From Pseudomonadota bacterium (lineage in GTDB: Bacteria; Pseudomonadota; Gammaproteobacteria; Steroidobacterales; Steroidobacteraceae), in assembly GCA_018241455.1 (NCBI GenBank), contig JAFEDW010000152.1, positions 1 through 5,268 of the forward strand: DNA of 5,268 bases. The letters run 5' to 3'. The notes beneath the pieces are model-generated. The model had not been told where the DNA came from, made no database searches, and saw only the letters and a program-made list of their open reading frames with translations. Made by a program: the position numbers and the translations under genes. Shown piece by piece: positions 1 to 5,268 of this stretch. Position 1 is the stretch's first letter. Every line of letters starts with the position of its first letter.

Positions 1-1544
1 TGGATCAGGCCGGCCAGCACCTGCGTCTCCCCGTCCTTGAGCTGCAGCAGCGTGGTCGCGTTGCGCGTGCCGATCGTGTAGGCGCGCGTCTGGCCGATGT
101 TGACCGTATTGGTGATCGAACTCACCTCGAGGTTCATCTTGATGGCGACATCGCCGTCGGAATAGATCGTCGGTTCGACATCGAGCGTCAGGCCGACATC
201 GAGGTATTGCACGTTGGTATTGGAGACGACGCCACCGTTGCCGGAAGCCGTCGCGGCGGTCGTGATTACTGGCACGCGGCTGCCGATCAGGATCTTGGCT
301 TTTTCCTTGTTGCGCGCACGGATGCGCGGACTCGCCAGCACATTGGCATTGCCGGTGGTCGCGAGCGCATCCACCGTGACGCTCAGCGGTGAGACAGTCA
401 CGGTCGAGCCGTTGATGTTCGAGGTCGACGAACTGCGGAAATCGTTGAGCACGAGGTTCTGCGGCGTGTTGAGGGTCGCTGATCCGGGATAAGTGATGCC
501 GAGCTGCTGCAGGCGGCTGCGGTTGATCTCCAGCACCTCCACTTCCAGCATCACTTCCGGCTCGGCCAGGTCGACCGAGGCGACGAGCTTCTCCGCCATG
601 CGCACGTTCTCCGGCGTGTCACGCATGACGACCGCATTGGCGCGCTCGTTGACGACCAGCGTCTTGGCGTCGAGCACGGTTTTCAGCAGGCTCTCGACAT
701 CCTTCGGCGTGGCGGTGTTCAGGTAGAAGGTCTTGACGATCTGGTCCTGGTAGTCCTTCTGCTTGGCATTCGTGTTCGGGTAGATCAGCACCATGTTGTC
801 CGACAGCACCTGCCGGGCGAGCTGGTTCTGGCCGAGCACCAGGTCGATGGCCTGCTCGATCGGCACATCCTGCACGAAGATCGTGGTCTTGCTGTCGCTC
901 TTGACGTCCTTGTCGAAGATGAAGTTGATGCCGGTCTGGCGCGACAGCACTTCAAAGACCATCTTGGTGGGCGCATCGCGGAACTGCAGCGTGACCGGCC
1001 GGTTGTCGCGCGTGCGCAGCTGTGGAGTAACCGCGACCGGGCCGCGGGCGGCGACCATCTTCGCGCGCAGTTCCGTGGCGGCCTTGAAGCCCGGATCCTC
1101 GGCCAGCACCGCGCTCAGGCGAGCGTCGCCCTGCGCATCATTCCCGTCCTGGAAGTCCTGCGCCGCCTGCGCAACGCTCTGCGCGTGCCGGCGATCGGCC
1201 TCGATGCCCTGCAGCCCCCGGGCAGCGCGGCTGTTGCCGCTCTCGATCGCGGCGGCCCGCTTGTAGGCCGCTTCGGCGGCGGCGGCATCGCCATTGGTGC
1301 GCGCCTTGTCGCCGTCGGCGATCAGCTTCTGCACCACTTCGTCGTGCCGGCCCTTCAGGTCGAGCTTGTAGGCCAGGTTGCGCGGATCGTTCGCGACCGC
1401 CTGCTCGAGCTTCTGCAGGCCGCTTTCGTAGCGTCCCTGGTCGATGTCGTCGAGCCCCTGCTGGTGCAGGCGCGAGCTCGCGCAGGCTGCGAGCAGCACG
1501 ATGCCGGCCAGCGCGACACCCAATCGACCGATATTGAAGTTCAC
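1..1544 (-). CDS. gspD: Secretin (GspD/PilQ/MshL family) lipoprotein with N-terminal TPR-like region, C-terminus cut off
   Basis: This is the outer-membrane pore of the machine. The frame is open from a GTG at 1544 to the left edge (514 complete codons) and has no internal stop; I translated it directly because it begins with GTG. Residues 1-21 form a lipoprotein signal peptide with lipobox LAAC (Cys21); the residue after Cys is Ala, consistent with outer-membrane sorting. About 30-165 holds three TPR-like helical repeats (near 30-56, 74-107, 125-155). About 180-258 is the N0/STN domain (VTLQFRDAPTKMVFEVLSRQ). About 268-325 is a single secretin N1-type domain (KTFYLNTATPKDVESLLKTV, NERANAVVMRD). 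The secretin core runs from about 330 to the edge and includes VLEINRSRLQQLGI, NVLASPRIRARN, IGSRVPVITT, VQYLDVGLTLDVEPTI and LKDGETQVLAGLI. The last motif lies near the end of the core, so only the final strands and any extension are missing. The N0 plus single N1 layout is closer to MshL/PilQ-type secretins than to GspD, which has N0-N3. The start overlaps the upstream stop as GTGA. Confidence 0.94.
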   Translation of the reverse strand, partial: MNFNIGRLGVALAGIVLLAACASSRLHQQGLDDIDQGRYESGLQKLEQAVANDPRNLAYKLDLKGRHDEVVQKLIADGDKARTNGDAAAAEAAYKRAAAIESGNSRAARGLQGIEADRRHAQSVAQAAQDFQDGNDAQGDARLSAVLAEDPGFKAATELRAKMVAARGPVAVTPQLRTRDNRPVTLQFRDAPTKMVFEVLSRQTGINFIFDKDVKSDSKTTIFVQDVPIEQAIDLVLGQNQLARQVLSDNMVLIYPNTNAKQKDYQDQIVKTFYLNTATPKDVESLLKTVLDAKTLVVNERANAVVMRDTPENVRMAEKLVASVDLAEPEVMLEVEVLEINRSRLQQLGITYPGSATLNTPQNLVLNDFRSSSTSNINGSTVTVSPLSVTVDALATTGNANVLASPRIRARNKEKAKILIGSRVPVITTAATASGNGGVVSNTNVQYLDVGLTLDVEPTIYSDGDVAIKMNLEVSSITNTVNIGQTRAYTIGTRNATTLLQLKDGETQVLAGLI

Positions 1545-2080
1545 TGCGAGTCTCCGATGGCCAGCGTCTGCTGGATGTTCAGCGGCTTGTAGGTGAGCGT
1601 CAGCTGGCCGTTCGCGGCGCTGTCGACGCTGTAGGTGTTGTCGATCGTGTCGCCGACATGCACGTCGAACACGCGGTCACCGCGCGTCAGGAAATAGACC
1701 GTCGACGAGCCCGGATGCGCATAGCTGCCCATCACGGTGAACGGCAGCGGCGGCGCCGTCGGCGGCGGCGGCGCGACCACGACGACCGGCGCTGGCGGCG
1801 GCGGTGGCGGCGCGACGTACCACGATTGCGTGTGGAACAGCGCACCGACCGCCTTGCTCTCGGTGACCCGATGCGCGAGCCGCGTCATCAGGCTGTCGCC
1901 ATCGCCGCGCCGCGCGCGTGCGCCAGTACCCGCAGCGAGGCCATTGGGCAGTGGCCGCGCGCCACGATCGGCCGGCGCGGCCACGGACTCGGCGGTCGCA
2001 TCGGGCTTCGACAGCACGACAACGGCGGCCACGATCGCGGCGACCAGGCACAGGATCTTGAATCTCGTCGTGAGTACCAT
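1541..2080 (-). CDS. Membrane-anchored polyproline-linked periplasmic protein, PilP/GspC/MshK-like position
   Basis: This 179-residue protein has one N-terminal membrane helix (about residues 7-23, FKILCLVAAIVAAVVVL) with no Cys lipobox, so it should stay anchored in the inner membrane. A variable periplasmic stretch follows (24-86), then a proline-rich linker (91-113). The C-terminal domain is small and beta-rich (about 113-176: FTVMGSYAHPG, TVYFLTRGDRVFDVHVGDTI, TLTYKPLNIQQTLAIG). That layout, and the 'signal/parameter readout' type strand pattern, match the homology-region domain of GspC and PilP, which contact the secretin N0 domain. The gene lies between the PilO-like and secretin genes, where PilP, MshK or XpsN would be. 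Similar proline-rich proteins in such loci have, as I recall, been named 'secretion system X translation initiation factor'; that name looks like an artefact of the proline-rich sequence, since nothing here resembles IF2. It starts at the ATG at 2080 with a GGAG nine bases upstream (2090-2093). Confidence 0.68.
   Translation of the reverse strand: MVLTTRFKILCLVAAIVAAVVVLSKPDATAESVAAPADRGARPLPNGLAAGTGARARRGDGDSLMTRLAHRVTESKAVGALFHTQSWYVAPPPPPPAPVVVVAPPPPTAPPLPFTVMGSYAHPGSSTVYFLTRGDRVFDVHVGDTIDNTYSVDSAANGQLTLTYKPLNIQQTLAIGDSQ
1552..1555 (-). promoter_or_regulatory. Shine-Dalgarno site setting the secretin GTG start
   Basis: GGAG on the minus strand lies seven bases before the GTG at 1544, inside the last codons of the upstream gene. 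It supports this start over other candidates, because the resulting N-terminus is a clean lipoprotein signal peptide. Confidence 0.65.
1742..1810 (-). other. Proline-rich segment (polyproline linker) in the PilP/GspC-like gene
   Basis: This segment encodes residues 91-113: six consecutive prolines, an Ala-Pro-Val run, four more consecutive prolines and a Pro-rich tail. On the plus strand it appears as GGC/GGT-rich sequence. It probably forms a stiff periplasmic spacer between the membrane helix and the beta domain. Polyproline runs of this length are known to stall ribosomes unless elongation factor P is present. Confidence 0.85.
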
Positions 2081-2808
2081 TACGGTTCGCTCCGTACAAA
2101 GGCCGAGAACTTGAGCTCGGCGTCAACGCCCTCGTCGCCGACCGTCTTGCGCTCGATGCGCATGCCTTCGACCGCCACCGCCGGCAAGGCCACCAGCGTG
2201 CGATCCATGAATTCCCGCAGTTGCGGGTAGGTCGCGTGCACCGGGAAAGTCATGCGGTAGCTGGCCGCGACGCCGTCACGCGCCGGCACATACTCGTATT
2301 GCCCGCGCGGCAGTTCGACGCCCGAGGCGCGCGCTTCCTCGACGATCTTCGCGACGATCTCGGGTCCCTCCTCGCGCGGCGGCAGCGCCGACAGCACCGC
2401 GCCGGGCGCGGGTCCGATCGCCTTCGTGCCCGCCGCCGGAGCAGCCAGATGCGCCAGCTGGCTCTTGAGCGCCGCGACCACGCCGCCCTGCGGCAGGTTG
2501 TTGGCGAAGAACACGGTCGCGGCCAACACGACCGCCGTGATGCCGGCCACCGTTGCCGCGCCGATGCGGCGCACCTGGTAGACCACCTCGGCCAGTGCGC
2601 GATTGCCGCTGACCAGCAGCACATCGACCGCCGAGCGATTGAGCGGAGCCACGGGCGGCGATGCCGCCTGCGGCTGGGAAGCCGCCGGCAGCACCGGCGC
2701 TACCGGCGCGGCGGACTTCGCGGGGACGGCGACCTCGACGGCGCGCGTCACCGGGCTCGCCGCTGCGGGCGCCGCGGCGCCTTCGGATTCGAGTTCAGCG
2801 GCGCTCAT
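2080..2808 (-). CDS. PilO/GspM-like inner-membrane assembly protein with Ala/Pro-rich N-terminus
   Basis: This is a 242-residue bitopic membrane protein. Residues 1-56 are a low-complexity Ala/Pro/Val region predicted to be disordered in the cytoplasm. Residues 57-80 are a short amphipathic stretch. The membrane helix is at about 82-102 (IGAATVAGITAVVLAATVFF). A periplasmic linker follows, then a C-terminal domain (about 145-240) with the helix-strand pattern of PilO/GspM: a helix EIVAKIVEEARASGVEL, then YRMTFPVHATYPQLREFMDR, then strands around VEGMRIERK and VDAELKFSAFVR. PilO/GspM proteins pair with PilN/GspL to form the periplasmic part of the assembly platform, and this gene directly follows the PilN-like one. 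It begins at an ATGA overlap with a GGAG nine bases upstream (2818-2821). Its TAA stop shares one base with the next ATG. The long N-terminal tail is unusual, since PilO normally has only a short cytoplasmic segment. Confidence 0.74.
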   Translation of the reverse strand: MSAAELESEGAAAPAAASPVTRAVEVAVPAKSAAPVAPVLPAASQPQAASPPVAPLNRSAVDVLLVSGNRALAEVVYQVRRIGAATVAGITAVVLAATVFFANNLPQGGVVAALKSQLAHLAAPAAGTKAIGPAPGAVLSALPPREEGPEIVAKIVEEARASGVELPRGQYEYVPARDGVAASYRMTFPVHATYPQLREFMDRTLVALPAVAVEGMRIERKTVGDEGVDAELKFSAFVRSEP

Positions 2809-3335
2809 GTCGCATCGCTCCAGTCGGCCTCGATCTGGAAGCGCACCGGATGATCCTTGTCATCGGCCCGCAGCTCGTGATTCTCGAGCATCGGATAGTG
2901 CAGCACTTCGGTCTTGCGCAGCCGCTGCACGTAGGCGATCGCCAGTTCCAGCGTGCGCGCCTCGGCCGTCACGCGCACCCGGTGCTTGGCGTGATCGGGC
3001 TCGATCGACAACAGCGCGATGTTGCCGGTCTCGTCGCTGCTGGCGCTCTCCAGCTCCGCCAGCAACTGCGACCACGGCGTGCCGAGCTCGCGCACCGTCT
3101 TTTCGGCGGTTTGCGCGCTCAGGCCGGTGACCAGTTCGGGGCTCTGAACGTGCCGCAACGAGCCGGCCAGCGCATCGCGCCGCAGCTCCAGGCCCTGGCG
3201 CTGCTGCTGCAGCGCGTGCTGCTGCACCAGCGCACCGGCGAGGCACAACGCACCGACCAGCGCCACGGCGAAGCCCAGCGGCCCACCGCGCGAGCGCGTG
3301 CCGGCAAAATCCAGTTGCAGCCGCGGCGCGCTCAT
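2805..3335 (-). CDS. PilN-like (GspL periplasmic-part/MshJ-like) inner-membrane assembly protein
   Basis: This 176-residue bitopic inner-membrane protein has a short cytoplasmic N-terminus (about residues 1-17, several Arg). One membrane helix follows (about 18-36, GPLGFAVALVGALCLAGAL). Next is a Gln/Leu/Arg-rich predicted coiled coil (about 38-60), then an alpha/beta periplasmic region in which IALLSIEPDHAKHRVRVTAEA fits the ferredoxin-like fold of PilN. Known PilN proteins hold PilM through their N-terminus and pair with PilO in the periplasm, and the gene order here fits that arrangement. The ATG at 3335 overlaps the preceding stop in an ATGA, with an AGGA seven bases upstream (3343-3346), so translation is probably coupled. 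It could equally be called GspL C-terminal-like. Family membership is inferred from topology and context more than from a signature motif. Confidence 0.72.
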   Translation of the reverse strand: MSAPRLQLDFAGTRSRGGPLGFAVALVGALCLAGALVQQHALQQQRQGLELRRDALAGSLRHVQSPELVTGLSAQTAEKTVRELGTPWSQLLAELESASSDETGNIALLSIEPDHAKHRVRVTAEARTLELAIAYVQRLRKTEVLHYPMLENHELRADDKDHPVRFQIEADWSDAT

Positions 3336-4147
3336 GCGTGGTTCCTGCGCAGGAATTCGAGCCGGCCGACGGTGGATTCACCGACGGTCTCTTCATCGAG
3401 CCACTCCAGATCGGCGCCACCGGCGCCGGCCGCGATGCGCAGCGCCGCGGGCGCGTCGACGTACACGCGGCCCTCCTGCGCCTGGGCATTGGCGAGGCGG
3501 CCGAAGGTCTGCAGCCGGCGCAGCTCGACGGCCCAGTCGGCGCCGATGCGCACGCTGTGCACGCGGTCCCAGTTGCCGCTGCCCAGCCGCGCGGCGGCGA
3601 GCGACCCCTGCTCGATCGATACGAACCACGCGCCGCTGTCCGGCAGCCGCGTGCGCCAATGGTTATAGGCGGACACCAGCTGCGGCTGCAGCGACTTCAA
3701 TGGAATACGGTGGCGCAGCAGCAGCGTCTGCAGTTCCTCGAGCAGCTGCGCCGGCAACGCGCAGGCCACCTGCGCGCGGCCCGGGCGCGAATCGGCCAGC
3801 GTCACGACCCACTGGCTCACCACTTCACCGTAGATGCCGTTCAACACGTGGCGCGCGTGCGTCTGCCGTTCGGCAGCGCCGGTCAGCACATCGGAGAACG
3901 GCACCATTGCGTAACGTACCCAGTGGTCGGACACGACGATGCGCGCCACGGCGCCCTGCCACTCGGGCTTGGCGAGCAGCGCATCGAGCGCGTTCAGCGC
4001 ATTGCTCCAGTGCCGGTCGTCCTCGAGCTCGTTGCTCCAGTTCGCCTCGCCGACGCTCTTCGGTTTCACGCCGCGCGCCAGCCGCGTCAGCGCCAGCTTG
4101 TGCGGCGCGAGGTAGATGCCGATCTCGTCACGCCATAGTGGTGACAC
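3332..4147 (-). CDS. PilM/GspL/MshI-like cytoplasmic assembly protein
   Basis: This 271-residue soluble protein has no signal peptide or membrane segment. It sits between the assembly ATPase and a PilN-like gene, where PilM, MshI or the cytoplasmic part of GspL would be expected. Those proteins are actin-fold adaptors that link the ATPase to the inner-membrane platform. Its start (EIGIYLAPHKLALTRL, residues 8-23) resembles the first beta-hairpin of PilM. The stretch VSDHWVRYAMVPFSD (72-86) resembles the region found in GspL and MshI. The two phosphate-binding DxG-type motifs of actin-fold ATPases appear altered (EIG at 8-10, SIEQG at 177-181), so ATP binding may be weak or lost, as in GspL. 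It is shorter than typical PilM (about 350 residues). The GTG start at 4147 is chosen for its strong ribosome binding site; it overlaps the ATPase stop by 20 bases. The gene's own stop overlaps the next start as ATGA. The family call rests on fold-level resemblance plus position. Confidence 0.72.
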   Translation of the reverse strand: MSPLWRDEIGIYLAPHKLALTRLARGVKPKSVGEANWSNELEDDRHWSNALNALDALLAKPEWQGAVARIVVSDHWVRYAMVPFSDVLTGAAERQTHARHVLNGIYGEVVSQWVVTLADSRPGRAQVACALPAQLLEELQTLLLRHRIPLKSLQPQLVSAYNHWRTRLPDSGAWFVSIEQGSLAAARLGSGNWDRVHSVRIGADWAVELRRLQTFGRLANAQAQEGRVYVDAPAALRIAAGAGGADLEWLDEETVGESTVGRLEFLRRNHA

Positions 4148-5268
4148 GGTTCACCTCCTCGAGCGTGGTATCGCCGCGGCGCACGAGTTCGAGCGCCGAT
4201 TCGCGGATCAGGCGGATGCCGCCGCGCGCGGCCAGCTCCTTGAGTTGCCGCACCGGCGCGCGCGCGATGATCGCCTCGCGGATCTCATCGTTCAGCACCA
4301 GCAGTTCGCCGACCGCCTTGCGGCCCTTGTAGCCGGTGCCGCGGCAGTGCTTGCAACCGCGGCCAACTCTGAATTCGTAGGCAGCGTGCGCGGATATCTG
4401 TAATTGGGACTCCTCGAGCAGCCGGCGCGACGGTGTGTACGAATCGGCGCACTGCTCGCACACGATGCGCACCAGGCGCTGCGCGAGGATGCCCGACAGC
4501 GCCGCGACGAAACTGTAGGTGTCGACGCCCATGTGCACGAAGCGGCCCATGACGTCGAACACGTTGTTGGCGTGCACCGTGGTAAACACCAGGTGGCCGG
4601 TGAGCGCCGACTGGATCGCGATCTGCGCGGTCTCCGGGTCGCGGATCTCGCCGACCATGATCTTGTCCGGATCGTGACGCAAAATAGAACGCAGACCCCG
4701 CGCGAAGGTCAGGCCTTTCTTCTCATTGACCGGGATCTGCAATACCCCTGGCAGCTGGTATTCGACCGGGTCTTCGATCGTGACGATCTTGTCGTGACCC
4801 GTTTGTGTTTCGGAAATGGCCGCGTACAGCGTCGTGGTCTTGCCACTGCCGGTGGGACCGGTGACGAGCAGCATGCCGTACGGCAGGCTGGACAGGCGCC
4901 GCAGCTGGCTCACCATGTCGTTGTCGAACCCCAGGGACTCGAGCGTCAAACCATGCACTTTCTCCGTCAGCGACTGCTTGTCGAGCACGCGCAGCACCGC
5001 GTCCTCGCCGAATACGCTCGGGATGATCGAGACGCGGAAATCGATCGCGCGCCCGTCGATGGCCACCTTGAAGCGGCCGTCCTGCGGCACGCGCCGTTCG
5101 GAGATATCGAGCTCGGCCATGACCTTGATGCGCGAGATCACCTGCTCGGAGACTTCCGCGCCGGTGACGGTCGCCATCTGCACCAGCACGCCGTCAATGC
5201 GGTAGCGAACCACGAGGCCGTTCGCCAGCGTCTCCAGGTGCACGTCGCTGGCGCCGGCGCGCAGCGCG
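4128..5268 (-). CDS. gspE: GspE/PilB-family secretion/pilus assembly ATPase, N-terminus cut off by window edge
   Basis: This is a cytoplasmic hexameric ATPase that powers pseudopilus or pilus assembly at the inner membrane. The frame stays open to the right edge, and its first visible residues (ALRAGASDVHLE) form the family's conserved GASDxHxE motif. The GTG at 5243 is therefore internal and the true start lies outside the window. In the 379 visible residues, Walker A GPTGSGKT is at about 137-144, the Asp box (TIEDPVEY) at about 163-170, Walker B (MVGEIRD) at about 204-210 and the His box (TGHLVFTTVHANN) at about 223-235. Two CxxC pairs (CEQC at about 270-273, CKHC at about 305-308) form the tetracysteine zinc motif typical of GspE and many PilB proteins. 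No key catalytic residue is missing. Full-length relatives have some 500-570 residues, so the N1 domain and part of N2 are absent here. PilT-type retraction ATPases are less likely because they lack this zinc motif. The last 20 bases overlap the PilM-like gene. Confidence 0.95.
   Translation of the reverse strand, partial: ALRAGASDVHLETLANGLVVRYRIDGVLVQMATVTGAEVSEQVISRIKVMAELDISERRVPQDGRFKVAIDGRAIDFRVSIIPSVFGEDAVLRVLDKQSLTEKVHGLTLESLGFDNDMVSQLRRLSSLPYGMLLVTGPTGSGKTTTLYAAISETQTGHDKIVTIEDPVEYQLPGVLQIPVNEKKGLTFARGLRSILRHDPDKIMVGEIRDPETAQIAIQSALTGHLVFTTVHANNVFDVMGRFVHMGVDTYSFVAALSGILAQRLVRIVCEQCADSYTPSRRLLEESQLQISAHAAYEFRVGRGCKHCRGTGYKGRKAVGELLVLNDEIREAIIARAPVRQLKELAARGGIRLIRESALELVRRGDTTLEEVNRVTTMA
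4151..4159 (-). promoter_or_regulatory. Strong Shine-Dalgarno site for the PilM-like gene
   Basis: On the minus strand this reads AGGAGGTGA, a near-perfect match to the 16S rRNA anti-Shine-Dalgarno sequence. The AGGAGG core ends six bases before a GTG at 4147. The site lies inside the 3' end of the ATPase gene. It decides the GTG start of the downstream gene, where no in-frame ATG is available nearby. Confidence 0.8.

Noticed and set aside
793..1266. Plus-strand frame of 157 codons inside the secretin region
   Set aside because: The minus strand here reads as continuous secretin with N0 and TPR-like domains; the plus frame has no family features.
1747..1811. GGC/GGT-rich tract as a tandem DNA repeat or regulatory element
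   Set aside because: It is explained by proline codons on the minus strand, and its units are irregular.
1541..2080. PilP-like gene as a translation initiation factor IF2-related protein
   Set aside because: There is no GTPase motif and the protein has a membrane helix and a periplasmic layout. Only the proline-rich composition could suggest such a name.
2661..3668. Plus-strand open frame of 335 codons spanning the PilN and PilO-like genes
   Set aside because: It crosses several real gene boundaries, is rich in His/Arg/Gln and low in complexity, and has no domain signal. The minus-strand chain explains the DNA.
3338..4138. Plus-strand frame of 266 codons exactly antisense to the PilM-like gene
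   Set aside because: Its limits mirror the codon phase of the minus-strand gene, and its composition (Arg, Gln, His, Ala) is typical of a reverse-complement artefact.
3298..4332. Long plus-strand open frame of 344 codons opposite the PilM-like gene
   Set aside because: It is extremely Arg/Ala/Pro/Ser-rich with no recognisable domain, and runs antisense across two well-supported genes. This is the usual high-GC shadow of minus-strand genes with G/C third positions.
4128..5243. GTG at 5243 as the start of the ATPase
   Set aside because: The upstream in-frame codons encode the conserved ALRAGASD part of the GASDxHxE motif and remain open to the window edge, so this GTG is an internal valine.

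Overview
The window is one solid block of minus-strand coding sequence from a high-GC Gram-negative bacterium. G+C looks like roughly two thirds by eye, and codon third positions are mostly G or C. An outer-membrane secretin with a lipoprotein signal, next to an inner-membrane assembly platform, points to a diderm, most plausibly a proteobacterium. I cannot name the genus from the sequence.

Read in the direction of transcription (from the right edge to the left), the genes are: (1) a GspE/PilB-family assembly ATPase whose N-terminal part lies beyond the right edge (5268-4128); (2) a short PilM/GspL/MshI-like cytoplasmic protein (4147-3332); (3) a PilN-like single-pass membrane protein (3335-2805); (4) a PilO/GspM-like single-pass membrane protein with a long Ala/Pro-rich N-terminus (2808-2080); (5) a membrane-anchored, polyproline-linked small periplasmic protein in the PilP/GspC/MshK position (2080-1541); and (6) a GspD/PilQ/MshL-family secretin lipoprotein with an N-terminal TPR-like region, whose C-terminus lies beyond the left edge (1544-1).

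The six genes have no gaps between them. Each start overlaps the previous stop by 20, 4, 4, 1 and 4 bases, and each has a Shine-Dalgarno-like sequence inside the upstream gene. This is what one translationally coupled operon looks like. No intergenic promoter, terminator, RNA gene, mobile element or CRISPR array is visible.

Together the genes describe an envelope-spanning type IV filament superfamily machine (type II secretion / type IV pilus / MSHA-like). The cytoplasmic hexameric ATPase docks through the PilM-like protein onto the PilN/PilO-like inner-membrane platform. The proline-linked protein probably bridges to the secretin pore. The order E-M-N-O-P-D matches neither the usual gsp order (C-D-E-F-G...) nor the usual pil order (M-N-O-P-Q with pilB elsewhere). 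It resembles the poorly characterised 'secretion system X' or MSHA-like loci. The platform protein (GspF/PilC), the pseudopilins and the prepilin peptidase are not in this window, so substrate and function cannot be stated.
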